From: Sphingopyxis macrogoltabida
GTDB lineage: Bacteria; Pseudomonadota; Alphaproteobacteria; Sphingomonadales; Sphingomonadaceae
Assembly (NCBI RefSeq): GCF_001307295.1
Contig: NZ_CP012700.1
Location: 4,653,001-4,717,000 of the forward strand
DNA length: 64,000 nt
Direction: 5' to 3'
Below the pieces are notes generated by a model that saw nothing but the letters and a program-made list of their open reading frames with translations, made no database searches and was not told where the DNA came from. Position numbers and translations under genes: made by a program. Numbering within the stretch: position 1 is the stretch's first letter; every line of letters begins with the position of its first letter. Below are positions 1-7,834 of the stretch, one piece after another.

Positions 1-79
1 CAGCCAGTTGAATCGCTTCAAAGAGGAATTGTCTGAACTCGGGGATGGAGAGCAGAAGCTGGAGGTCCTTGTCCTGCAT
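1..79 (-). CDS. Partial phage protein, Bbp19-like (5' end only)
   Basis: An ATG at position 79 overlaps the stop of the portal gene (TGATG) and opens a frame that runs off the left edge after 26 codons. The first residues, MQDKDLQLLLSIPEFRQFLF, look like the start of Bbp19-family phage proteins, which often follow the portal gene in BPP-1-like podoviruses and share an S/PEF(R)..L pattern. Only the N-terminus is visible, so the family call is tentative. Coupling to the portal by a stop-start overlap supports the start. Confidence 0.45.
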   Translation of the reverse strand, partial: MQDKDLQLLLSIPEFRQFLFEAIQLA

Positions 80-1707
80 CAGGCACCGAGCAGCGTATCG
101 AGCAGCGGGTCGCCGCCGACGTCGGTTTCGCTGAGCAGGCGCGCCGCATCGGCGCCGTCCTTAACGGCGGGCGCCGCCGCGAGCATTTTCGCCTGCGCTT
201 CGTCGGTGGCGCGCTGCTGGCGGCGCTTCATCGCGTCGGCGGTCGACCGGATGATCTTCGACGGCGTGCCGGCGCGCTGCGCATATTCGTCGATCGTCTG
301 ATCGATATCGATCTTGTCGGCCGCTTCGGGGAAGGTGCCGGAGAGATTGCCGACGAAGGAGACGCTGCGCTCGATCTGGCCGATGCCGACCAGGCGCTGC
401 ATCTGCGTCAGGATCGAGACGAATTCGACCTTGATTTCGGCCTCGCGGAGCGCGGGCGGGGCGGGCGGCAGCATGCGCCCGCGCTCCATCAGGCTGAACA
501 CGCGCTCGATAACGATCGTGAGCTTTTCGACGCTGACGCGTTCGATCACCGGACCCAGCTGGGTCAGCTTCTCTTCGTTGCGCTTCGCGATCTCTTCCAT
601 GTTGCGGGGCTGGATGCCGCGCATATTGGTGATGGCGTTGAAGAGGTCGGCATAGAACAGGGTGTCGACCTGCTCCTTGCATTTGTCGATCTCGGCCCGG
701 ATCGCCTCCGGCGCCTGATACGGCATCTGATAGGGCACCACGATATTGTCGCGCTGGACGCCGTTGCCCGTGACGATCGAGCGCGGCTGACCGGTCAGGC
801 GGACATGCGGCGGGACGATCTTTTCGGGGTGCACCATGAGGTCGATGGCCTCGTTGCGGCGCTTCGTCTGTAGCTGGAGCTCGCGGAGCGCCGGCAGCGC
901 CTCCATGCCGGGCGAGGTGCCGTAGACATCGCCGCCGGCGACGTCCCACCGCGGCGCCCAGAACGGCTGCTCGCTATAGCCGGAGACGCGCAAGGTCGCG
1001 TCGCGATCGTCGCTCGCGTCCCAATAGACGCTGCGGTAGTTGAAGCGGCCGGCCGTGTCGGGCTCTATCGCCTGATAGATCTCGACGTCTTTCTCGTAAT
1101 CGCTGCGGTCGAACGCTTCGCGTATCCACGGCTGCACCGCGTCGCCGAACGATGTGACCGCCTGGCGCACCGTCATCGGGCACAGGCGATAGAGCGTGTC
1201 CGGCCGCATCGCGTCGGACAGCGCAATCCAATATTCGCCGAAGGTCAGGCTGTGGCAGACACCGCCATGGATGCGATGCTCGACCATGACCGTCGCCTCG
1301 GTCCCGAACAGGCCGGTTTCGCCATAACCGGTCTTTGCCGCGCCATAGAAGTTGGTCGAGGCAAGAAACGCGTACATGCGCGCCTCGACATCGCTGAGCC
1401 ACGCGCGGACGCCCTCGGCTTCCATGAACTCGGATGCGACGGCGAGGGTGAACCACGGGGTTGAGGCAGACGACAGGCCCGACGCCATGCCATGGGTGAG
1501 GGTGCGCGCCGCTATGATGCCGTGCGGATCGAGCAGGCGATTATTGGCCTGCCGGCGCCGAATACCCTTGTTCCGCTCGGTCGCGAGAAAGCGGGAGCGG
1601 GCGGGCTGCGCGAATCGCGCAATGTCGCGGACCTCCGCCTCATAGTCCTGGCGGATGGTCTTCATCCCCGCCAGGCGGGTTTCGCAGTCCTGACGGAGCG
1701 ATGCCAT
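79..1707 (-). CDS. Phage portal / head-to-tail connector protein
   Basis: This 542-aa protein matches the head-tail connector family (Pfam Head-tail_con), the podovirus-type portal that forms the dodecameric ring at one capsid vertex, through which DNA is packaged and ejected. Landmarks are an early basic alpha-helical segment, the TLTHGMASGLSSASTPWF region (a TxxxGxxxGLtsp.rpWF-like signature), and the later region IVPYQMPYQAPEAIRAEI. I start it at the ATG at 1707, one base after the stop of the small gene upstream. The open frame extends farther 5', but that extension is arginine/alanine-rich and looks non-coding. The terminase genes lie upstream in the same operon, the normal phage order. 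Confidence 0.85.
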   Translation of the reverse strand: MASLRQDCETRLAGMKTIRQDYEAEVRDIARFAQPARSRFLATERNKGIRRRQANNRLLDPHGIIAARTLTHGMASGLSSASTPWFTLAVASEFMEAEGVRAWLSDVEARMYAFLASTNFYGAAKTGYGETGLFGTEATVMVEHRIHGGVCHSLTFGEYWIALSDAMRPDTLYRLCPMTVRQAVTSFGDAVQPWIREAFDRSDYEKDVEIYQAIEPDTAGRFNYRSVYWDASDDRDATLRVSGYSEQPFWAPRWDVAGGDVYGTSPGMEALPALRELQLQTKRRNEAIDLMVHPEKIVPPHVRLTGQPRSIVTGNGVQRDNIVVPYQMPYQAPEAIRAEIDKCKEQVDTLFYADLFNAITNMRGIQPRNMEEIAKRNEEKLTQLGPVIERVSVEKLTIVIERVFSLMERGRMLPPAPPALREAEIKVEFVSILTQMQRLVGIGQIERSVSFVGNLSGTFPEAADKIDIDQTIDEYAQRAGTPSKIIRSTADAMKRRQQRATDEAQAKMLAAAPAVKDGADAARLLSETDVGGDPLLDTLLGA

Positions 1708-1708
1708 C

Positions 1709-1894
1709 TCAGCCGAGCGTCGGGCTGGCCGCGTTCGGACTGCCGAGCGCGCCCTGCGGGCTGGTGATGATGCCGGCCATGATGGCGCGGCGGCGCTTCG
1801 ACGAATCCTTGGTAAGGTCCAGCCCCTCATCCGGCAGCTTCATCGACTGCCGTTCCGGCTGTGTCGGCATATCGGGGGCTTTGGGGGTGCACAT
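1709..1894 (-). CDS. Small phage protein upstream of portal
   Basis: This 61-aa protein has a charged N-terminal half and ends in a conserved-looking motif, RRRAIMAGIITSPQGALG...TLG. Small phage proteins with a C-terminal pattern of the type RRR..(I/L)(I/L)TS.QG.LG....TLG are common next to virion genes; their function is unknown to me. It has a strong ribosome binding site (AAAGGAGAG) before the ATG and ends one base before the portal start, so the two are probably co-translated. It lies in a structural-gene context, but I cannot assign a role. Confidence 0.6.
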   Translation of the reverse strand: MCTPKAPDMPTQPERQSMKLPDEGLDLTKDSSKRRRAIMAGIITSPQGALGSPNAASPTLG

Positions 1895-1955
1895 GCCAGC
1901 GGCTCTCCTTTGTCGGGAGAGCGTTACGGGCCGCCCCTATGGCTTTGAATCGGGC

Positions 1956-2144
1956 CTATAGCTCGTCATAGCGGTCGCGGACCTTGACCTCCGGCGGCGG
2001 CAGCGCGGGCATCGGGGTGAGCGGGTCCGCTTCATAGCGACGACGTACCGTCGAATAGTTGCGCCGTACATAATGGCGGTCGAGGCCGGACAGTTTGCAC
2101 CAGTCTTCAAAGGTGCCAGGCGCTGGGATGTCAGATTTCATCAT
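1956..2144 (-). CDS. Small phage protein after terminase large subunit
   Basis: This protein of about 62 aa starts inside the last codons of the terminase large subunit gene (ATGATG at 2141-2144) and ends near 1956. It contains a segment, FEDWCKLSGLDRHYVRRNYS, that resembles a short helix-turn-helix or DNA-contacting helix pair, followed by a basic stretch and a proline-rich tail. Its position between terminase and portal suggests a packaging or head-assembly accessory role, which is inference only. Either of two adjacent ATG codons could be the start. Confidence 0.55.
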   Translation of the reverse strand: MMKSDIPAPGTFEDWCKLSGLDRHYVRRNYSTVRRRYEADPLTPMPALPPPEVKVRDRYDEL

Positions 2145-3642
2145 ATCGATCCATGGCCGGCCGGTGGCCGTAGTTTTCAGGGTTGAGATAGCCGGGTACC
2201 GCGCGCGGCAGTACAGGCTCCGCGAAAGTGCAGGCCAATGCGTCGCCATCATCGGTGCTCGCGAGGCCGCGCTTTTTCATGTCCTTCTTCCGTTCAAGGA
2301 CGATGCTCACCTCATCAGCGCCGAAACTATAGGTCGGCCCGACAAGATCGTCTGTCAGCTGCTGCTCTTCCGGAATGGCGCCTCCCGACAGCCACGCCCG
2401 CATTCTGGTCCACATCTGGGTGCGCTTGTTGCCGGTGTGGACCGTGACGCCGTTGTCGAGATAGGCCATCCCGCCTTCACCGCCGAACCACACCTCATAA
2501 ACATTCTCGACACCCAGCTGCCGCAGCCGGTCGATCACGGCCGCGCCGATGTTGCCCGCATCGACGAATATTGCGTCGGGTTTCCACCGCATCGCCTCAA
2601 GCGCGACCTCAGAGGCGATCGTCATCGCGTCCTGTTTCGTCCAGCGTTTCCACGGCCGGGACTTCGCATCACGGCCGCAGCGGATGGCGAGCACCGATTT
2701 GTCGTCGCCGAATCGCGCGCAATCGAGACCGAAGATCACCGGGTCGGAGCCGAGCGCCTGAACATCGCGCACTTTCGCGGCTTCCACGACGTCCGACGAG
2801 ATGAACTGCATCGATGACGCCGACGGAAACATACCGCGCACGCGCACCTTTACGATGTCGCTATCCTCGCCGTACGTCGCAACGAGCTCGTCGAGATACG
2901 CCTTGTTAGTGCCCTCGACCGTGCGGCTATCGATTTGCGACGTGATCCAGAGGTTGCGCTGTTTCCCGAAGCATTCGCGGAAGGCGCCCGTGTTGAGCGT
3001 CGGGTTACCGAAGGCGATCCAGATGATTTCGGTTTCTTCGTCGGTGAGCGCGCCGAGCGTCACCTCCCAGACCTTGTCCGAAATGCCCGAGGCTTCGTCA
3101 TAGATGACGACGATGCGCTTGCCCTGGTTGTGAAGCCCGGCGAACGCTTCAGTATTATTGTCCGACCAGGTAACCAGGTCGGCGCGCCACGCCTTGTCGC
3201 GGCCGGGCATCGTGCTCACCAGGCTCGTCGCGTTCGGCTTGAACCAATCGCGCGTGATCGCGAGGCGCGCCCACTTCGCTATTTCGGGCGACGTCTTGGT
3301 AAGCAGCTGGCCCTCGGTATTGGCCGTGACGACAATCCGCGTGTCGACGCAGGTATCGAGCGCCCACTTGATGATCATGCCGATCAGCGCGGATTTGCCG
3401 ATGCCATGCCCGGAGGCGACGGCGATCCGGCACGGCGAATAGCGCGACGTCGGATTCTGCAGATGCTCGCCGATCTCGCGCAGCCGATCTTGCTGCCACT
3501 TGCGCGGGCCGGGATGCTTCGCGAGGTCGGTGCCTTCCTCGCCCCACGGAAATGCGTACAGCGCATATCCGAGCGGATCGTGCGTGAACCCGCCGATGTC
3601 GTCGGCCAGCTGCTTGAGCAATGCGGCCTTAGCCGTCGCCAA
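2131..3642 (-). CDS. terL: Phage terminase large subunit
   Basis: This 503-aa packaging motor couples ATP hydrolysis to DNA translocation into the prohead and cuts the concatemer. Visible motifs are Walker A in ASGHGIGKSA (residues about 77-86), Walker B in RIVVIYDEAS, and the start of an RNase H-like nuclease domain at FGLDCARFGDDKS, which carries the first metal-binding Asp. A later DAGNIGAAVIDRL segment supplies further acidic residues. The start is taken as TTG at 3642, overlapping the small-subunit gene by 14 bases; a downstream TTG is an alternative. The length is normal for P22/BPP-1-type terminases. Confidence 0.9.
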   Translation of the reverse strand: MATAKAALLKQLADDIGGFTHDPLGYALYAFPWGEEGTDLAKHPGPRKWQQDRLREIGEHLQNPTSRYSPCRIAVASGHGIGKSALIGMIIKWALDTCVDTRIVVTANTEGQLLTKTSPEIAKWARLAITRDWFKPNATSLVSTMPGRDKAWRADLVTWSDNNTEAFAGLHNQGKRIVVIYDEASGISDKVWEVTLGALTDEETEIIWIAFGNPTLNTGAFRECFGKQRNLWITSQIDSRTVEGTNKAYLDELVATYGEDSDIVKVRVRGMFPSASSMQFISSDVVEAAKVRDVQALGSDPVIFGLDCARFGDDKSVLAIRCGRDAKSRPWKRWTKQDAMTIASEVALEAMRWKPDAIFVDAGNIGAAVIDRLRQLGVENVYEVWFGGEGGMAYLDNGVTVHTGNKRTQMWTRMRAWLSGGAIPEEQQLTDDLVGPTYSFGADEVSIVLERKKDMKKRGLASTDDGDALACTFAEPVLPRAVPGYLNPENYGHRPAMDRYDEI

Positions 3643-4273
3643 TGGCCCGCTCCCGCGCGCGACTGAGCAGGACCGCGAGATCCTCGCTCGTATCGACCTC
3701 GACGCGCTCCTTGAACGCCTGGACGCCGATATGCTTGCCGAGGAGCTCGATGCGCTTGAGACGATCAGATATCCTCACCTTGCGCACATTGCCGATGACG
3801 ATCTTCTTGCCGTCGACATCCTTCTCTACGAGCTCTTCGACCTCGATGCCGGCTACGAGGCCCAAGCGCCAGATATGCGGCCATTCGTGAACCGGCTTGA
3901 TCGCGCCATTCTCGTCATAGATGTCGGCAACGTCCGCCTCCACCTCGTCTTTCAGCCGCGAAAGAATATCCTGCGCACCGACCTTGGCCGCGGCAATACG
4001 CTCCGCGCGCGCGGCTTCGATTTCATTCTTAATGTCAACATTTGTTAACAGCCGCGCCGCTTGCTGCCGGGCGGTCTTTTCGCTGTAACCCGCCAAAATA
4101 GCGGCTTTCGTGCCATTGTTTGTCCGAATATACTCCTGGACGAACAGGCGACGGTCGGGGCCCTCATTGTTAACAGACTGCTTGCGCGCCGGCGTTGCCG
4201 CGCGCTTCTTGGCAGGCGCGGCCGGTTTGGCTTTCTTCGGGGCAGCCTTCTTCGAGACGGGGGCCTTAGCCAC
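3629..4273 (-). CDS. terS: Phage terminase small subunit
   Basis: This 214-aa protein has a lysine/alanine-rich disordered N-terminus (residues 1-33) followed by a Terminase_2-type domain. In that domain the segment FVQEYIRTNNGTKAAILAGY and the downstream ARQQAARLLTN helices form the DNA-recognition HTH. Small terminase subunits bind the packaging start site and stimulate the large subunit encoded directly downstream. The GTG start overlaps the stop of the preceding gene (GTGGCTAA). The long basic tail in front of the HTH is longer than in many homologues and could add non-specific DNA affinity. Confidence 0.88.
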   Translation of the reverse strand: MAKAPVSKKAAPKKAKPAAPAKKRAATPARKQSVNNEGPDRRLFVQEYIRTNNGTKAAILAGYSEKTARQQAARLLTNVDIKNEIEAARAERIAAAKVGAQDILSRLKDEVEADVADIYDENGAIKPVHEWPHIWRLGLVAGIEVEELVEKDVDGKKIVIGNVRKVRISDRLKRIELLGKHIGVQAFKERVEVDTSEDLAVLLSRARERAIGDG

Positions 4274-4589
4274 CAGCTACCCCGGACTTAGACAGCGTCC
4301 CGCGCGCGAACTCAACCGCATCATCCGCGCCATAGTTGCCGCCTTTGATCCTCCACTCGGGGTCAGAAGGCTTGTCGGGGAACCATGACAGCAAATCGCC
4401 CAATGCGGTTTCCAGTAAGTCTATCCGCCACTGCATTGCCGATTCGCGATCAGTGGACCAACCCTGCCGCTGAACCTCGCGCTCGCGTAGGTGGGCGTTC
4501 ACATGGTCGACGAACGCCTCGACGACGCGGAGCAGGTAATTGTTCTGCATTTCGCCATCGAGCGGCGCGGGCGCTACGAACTTATCCAC
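4266..4589 (-). CDS. Hypothetical phage protein
   Basis: This 107-aa protein of unknown function is acidic to neutral, with an amphipathic helical middle (YLLRVVEAFVDHVNAHLR) and a tryptophan-rich segment (LLSWFPDKPSDPEWRIKGG). I chose the GTG at 4589 because it overlaps the upstream stop (GTGGATAA) and has an AAGGTGGAG ribosome binding site at proper distance; an in-frame ATG at 4616 would make a longer form. It sits between a winged-helix gene and the terminase small subunit in one transcript. Confidence 0.6.
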   Translation of the reverse strand: MDKFVAPAPLDGEMQNNYLLRVVEAFVDHVNAHLREREVQRQGWSTDRESAMQWRIDLLETALGDLLSWFPDKPSDPEWRIKGGNYGADDAVEFARGTLSKSGVAGG

Positions 4590-5037
4590 GCTCCATCTCC
4601 ACCTTCCAACCCACATAGACCAGGTCGGCGAGCGCCTCCGACAGGCTGACGCCGCGGCTGCTCGCCCATTTCAGGATATCGGCGCTGACATCGGCATCGC
4701 GCGACTTCACCGCGACGGGCGAGGGCGTCGGGATCTCGCGCGGCCGTTCGCGCCAGTGCGGCGCCTCGTTGAGCGGGCGCGCCGTCCACAGCCCCGATTC
4801 GACAATCATGATCTGCCGGCTGCGCTGGTACCGGCGCACTTCGATCAGCCCGCGCTGTTCGAGCCGCTGCACCGCACCAACCGTGCTGCTGACGGCGGAA
4901 TATCCCGACACCTCGACCAGGTCATCACAGGTCGGCGCCGGACGCCCGGCTTCAGCGGCCGAGACGATGGCGCCATAGATTTTACGATCCTTGATCGGCA
5001 GGTCGCAGATCAGCGCCGCCACTTCAGCTTTTTTCAT
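4582..5037 (-). CDS. Winged-helix DNA-binding phage protein
   Basis: This is a 151-aa protein. Residues about 15-75 form a winged helix: CDDLVEVSGYSAVSSTVGAV is a helix-turn-helix, followed by QRLEQRGLIEVRRY, the typical recognition helix end and wing, as in the LexA N-terminal domain and MarR-like folds. The C-terminal part (SADILKWASSRGVSLSEALADL) resembles a ribbon-helix-helix-like or coiled module. It is probably a transcriptional regulator within the late or early gene region, possibly controlling packaging genes; the target is unknown. It overlaps its neighbours by stop-start overlaps on both sides. Confidence 0.65.
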   Translation of the reverse strand: MKKAEVAALICDLPIKDRKIYGAIVSAAEAGRPAPTCDDLVEVSGYSAVSSTVGAVQRLEQRGLIEVRRYQRSRQIMIVESGLWTARPLNEAPHWRERPREIPTPSPVAVKSRDADVSADILKWASSRGVSLSEALADLVYVGWKVEMERG

Positions 5038-5288
5038 CGACGACGCTTCCCGATAAATCCCATGAATTTGCAGCCGCGCGGCAGAACGGTGATAACTGCG
5101 CCATCGCCGCAGACGGCGCGGTGCCCGGTCGGCAGGATGACGGCGCCGCCGCCCAGCCTGTTGCAGGCATCGAACGCCGGTCCGCTGAGCGTCTCGACAA
5201 CGACCCGCGCCGGGACTTTGGCAACACGTTCGCGGTAGCGCCGGATGCCGTGCAGCGTGACGACAATCGGAATGCGGGCATCATCCAC
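5034..5288 (-). CDS. Hypothetical phage protein
   Basis: This 84-aa basic protein is unassigned. It begins VDDARIPIVVTLHGIRRYRE and ends in a basic KRRR tail; the middle is glycine-rich with short beta-strand-like stretches (GGGAVILP, GDGAVITVL). The GTG start at 5288 overlaps the stop of the upstream replication gene (5281). I recognise no catalytic motif. The compact beta-rich character and basic tail would fit a small nucleic-acid-binding protein, but this is only a guess. Confidence 0.55.
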   Translation of the reverse strand: MDDARIPIVVTLHGIRRYRERVAKVPARVVVETLSGPAFDACNRLGGGAVILPTGHRAVCGDGAVITVLPRGCKFMGFIGKRRR

Positions 5289-6396
5289 CGACCGCTTCCT
5301 GTCGCGGCGCGGGCGTGGATGCCTCCGCCTGAAAGACGACGCGCCCGACGACGGACCCGCTCGCCGCCGCGACGGCCGCGCCGATCTGGATCGCAAGGTT
5401 ATTCTCGACCCAGCCCGCGGCGAACGGCGACGCGCACACCACGGTCACCGCATCCTCGCCGAACAGGATCGCGGCGCCCTTGACCCAGCTGCTGTACGTC
5501 GTCGGCCCGAGCTCCTGTTCGAGCGCGGCATGCACCCGCGCGCTGCGCCCATCCTCACGGGACTTGGCGCGGACCGGGGCGGGCGGCAGGGCCGACGCCA
5601 CCGCGGGGCGGGCGGCGGGCGGTGGCGCGAAACTGACGCCGCGCATTTTTGCATGCATTACACGGGGATGGTCGGTGTTGACCCACTTCCCGAGCGCCGC
5701 CGTCCAATCCGATTTACACCCGATTGCGCGGGTTTCCGCGAGCCAGTTCAGTTTGAACGCCTCGCAGACCGCCTCATATGCGCCGTCAGGCCATTGCGCG
5801 ACGAGACGCGCCGCGACGGGCGGCAGGTCTTCCGGGGCAGGCGCTTCCCAATCTGGCGGCAGGCGATGGCCCGGCTTGCGCTCGCGTGCCTTTCGCTTCG
5901 GCGCCGGCCGCTCTTCCTTCCCATGCTGAGCGCCTTTTTCCTCGTGGGGCGGATCATCAGCGTCAGCTGATGATAGGGGAAAGGGTTCCAAGGAGGGTTT
6001 GGGTGTAGCTGCTACACCGGTCCCCGTGTCGGAGCGTGACCGGTCCGGCCGTTTCACCGGTGAAGAATTTACACCGGTGAAACGCGCCTTCCGCTCCCAG
6101 CATCCGACCAGCGGCAGCGACAGCAAGGCGTCGACGACGATCGCATAATCAACGGTGTGGCCATTGGCGCACGGCTTCGTCCCGACGGCGATCAGCAGCC
6201 CGTCGGCGATCAATCCTTGTATCGTGGTGATGACCGTCTTCTTGGTCAGGTCGAGTTCGTCGGCCATCGTCTGCTTCGACGCATAGATGCCGCCACCGCA
6301 GTCCGCCGCCTTGTCCGCGAGATAGGCCATCATCGCCAGGCGCGTGACGCTGCCGAGCTTGCGCTTATAGCATTCGGTGATGAGGTGGTTGCTCAT
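5281..6396 (-). CDS. Replication-initiator-like protein, HTH plus DnaA-N-like domain
   Basis: This is a 371-aa protein. Residues about 15-90 are a phage-replication-type winged HTH (MMAYLADKAADCGGGIYASK, then LDLTKKTVITTIQGLIADGL), as in HTH_36/lambda O-like initiators. A long disordered acidic/basic linker follows. The C-terminal part (about residues 285-355) contains LGPTTYSSWVKGAAILFGED and PFAAGWVENNLAIQIGAAV. This resembles DnaA domain I, where a W..L pattern is followed by a P..F...W(I/V)..... motif. Such a layout suggests an initiator that recruits the host helicase through a DnaA-like domain. The ATG at 6396 overlaps the upstream stop (ATGA). It probably starts phage DNA replication. 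Confidence 0.72.
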   Translation of the reverse strand: MSNHLITECYKRKLGSVTRLAMMAYLADKAADCGGGIYASKQTMADELDLTKKTVITTIQGLIADGLLIAVGTKPCANGHTVDYAIVVDALLSLPLVGCWERKARFTGVNSSPVKRPDRSRSDTGTGVAATPKPSLEPFPLSSADADDPPHEEKGAQHGKEERPAPKRKARERKPGHRLPPDWEAPAPEDLPPVAARLVAQWPDGAYEAVCEAFKLNWLAETRAIGCKSDWTAALGKWVNTDHPRVMHAKMRGVSFAPPPAARPAVASALPPAPVRAKSREDGRSARVHAALEQELGPTTYSSWVKGAAILFGEDAVTVVCASPFAAGWVENNLAIQIGAAVAAASGSVVGRVVFQAEASTPAPRQEAVGG

Positions 6397-7631
6397 GTGC
6401 CAACGAGATCCCGGAACAGGAGGGGCTCGACACTGCCGTCCTGATTGACGCGATCGAGCCACGCCGCCGCGCTCGGCTCATCGCCGGTCCACCCGTCGGG
6501 CCACGTCTCGGCCGCGATCAGTTCATGGATTCGCGCCTCTTCCTCGGCATTGATGATATCGACACGCGGCCGGCCGAGCCGATCGGCTTCGGAGTTTACC
6601 CGAGCCTGTATGTCGAGCATCACGCGAAGCGCATGGAGGCGTGCTTCGAAGGTGAGCGGGCCCATGCGCTGCGGATTTTTGGCGATCTTGCCGCTCTTGA
6701 GGATTTCGGCACCGGCCTTGCGAATGCGCTGCGCCGGTTCCCGGAGCCACCGGTGCAAGGATCGGATCTCGCGCAGCGGTGCGACATATGACCAATAAGG
6801 CATCGCGACGATGTTTTGCAGGGCAGTGTCGTCTTCAGCGAGCGAACAGCCGGTGCAGCCTGTCCGCGCGTTCTTTTCGACAGCGTCATCACCGCCATAG
6901 GCATCGGCGAGGATCGCCGTCGGCCACGCGCCAAAAGCGGCTTGCGTGGCATAGATTTTGAGCCAATCCCATACGACACAGACGCGCCAGTGCAGCAGCG
7001 GCGCAAGCGTCGCGATCCGGCCGCGAATGCCCTTCGCCTCCGGCAGAACCTTCTGATACCAGCCCTGTCCGCATTCCGCGCCATCCTTGCCGCACGACAT
7101 GGCGATCCGGCCGTCGCGCACTGCACTCTCTCCCTGGCGGACGCCGGTGATCATCAGCACCGATCCGTCAATCCCGGCGAGGGCAGCCTCCAGAGCGGCC
7201 GTCATCGGGTCGACCTTGATCTGCCGCGTGCACCAGCGCAGCGTGTTATTGTTCGGGGGAGGTACGCCGCGGCCGAGGATGTAGACCCAGAAGCGCTTGT
7301 CGAGCGGCGCAATGACCTCCTGAAATTCAATCCATTCGCGCTCACGCAGTTTTTCAATGATCAGCCGCGCCGAAACCTCGATCGGCAACAACTCCTGGCG
7401 GGTCTGGGCATAGAAAACGTAGAGTTTTTTCGGCCGGGGTAGCTCGCCCGCTTCGATCAAGTGGATGATGAGCGTCAGCGCTGCGGTGCTGTCCTTGCCG
7501 CCAGACCATGCGAGAGCCACATGTTCATGGTCGCTCCAATAGGCGCGAAGGCTCGCGAGCGTGAGCTCGATTGCTTCCTCGTTGACCATGCGAGCGCCCT
7601 GCGCGAATAGATTGTCGACCGGCCGGTTCAT
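6393..7631 (-). CDS. DndC/PAPS-reductase-like PP-loop ATPase
   Basis: This 412-aa protein belongs to the adenine-nucleotide alpha-hydrolase (PP-loop) superfamily. The PP-loop SGGKDS is at residues about 43-48. It is followed by a DndC-like ITGVRQGES segment and cysteines at about 134 (RWCTRQIK), 180, 187, 259 and 262 (TGCTGC), which fit an iron-sulfur cluster. PAPS reductases reduce activated sulfate; DndC uses the same fold to place sulfur in the DNA backbone. Here it sits among two DNA methyltransferases and a replication gene, with no cysteine desulfurase or dndB/D/E beside it. A role in DNA modification or nucleotide sulfur chemistry is inferred, not shown. Confidence 0.8.
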   Translation of the reverse strand: MNRPVDNLFAQGARMVNEEAIELTLASLRAYWSDHEHVALAWSGGKDSTAALTLIIHLIEAGELPRPKKLYVFYAQTRQELLPIEVSARLIIEKLREREWIEFQEVIAPLDKRFWVYILGRGVPPPNNNTLRWCTRQIKVDPMTAALEAALAGIDGSVLMITGVRQGESAVRDGRIAMSCGKDGAECGQGWYQKVLPEAKGIRGRIATLAPLLHWRVCVVWDWLKIYATQAAFGAWPTAILADAYGGDDAVEKNARTGCTGCSLAEDDTALQNIVAMPYWSYVAPLREIRSLHRWLREPAQRIRKAGAEILKSGKIAKNPQRMGPLTFEARLHALRVMLDIQARVNSEADRLGRPRVDIINAEEEARIHELIAAETWPDGWTGDEPSAAAWLDRVNQDGSVEPLLFRDLVGT

Positions 7632-7834
7632 CGCAGCGCCTCCGGCACTTCCCGGCCGATCTTCGCGCACTGTTCACGGCACTTGGCCCGCACAGCGAGC
7701 CGATGAGGAGATATATACCGGCCGCTCTCATCGCGCGGCTCAGGGTCGGCCGGCGTCGGCCTCACGCCGAGCAACAGCGCTATGCCGCGTGCAATGCGCT
7801 GCACGGTCAAATCGGAGAGCGGCCGATGCTTCAT
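7628..7834 (-). CDS. Small hypothetical phage protein
   Basis: This 68-aa basic protein is of unknown function, starting MKHRPLSDLTVQRIARGIAL and rich in arginine near its end (RAKCREQCAKIGREVPEALR). Its ATG overlaps the stop of the cytosine methyltransferase (ATGA) and its stop overlaps the start of the PP-loop gene (TGATG). It therefore links the two in one translationally coupled run. Two cysteines are present (CREQC). A regulatory or accessory role for either neighbour is possible, but nothing in the sequence proves it. Confidence 0.55.
   Translation of the reverse strand: MKHRPLSDLTVQRIARGIALLLGVRPTPADPEPRDESGRYISPHRLAVRAKCREQCAKIGREVPEALR

Noticed and set aside
6393..7631. Complete Dnd phosphorothioation operon
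   Set aside because: Only a DndC-like protein is present; DndA, DndB, DndD and DndE are not found nearby.
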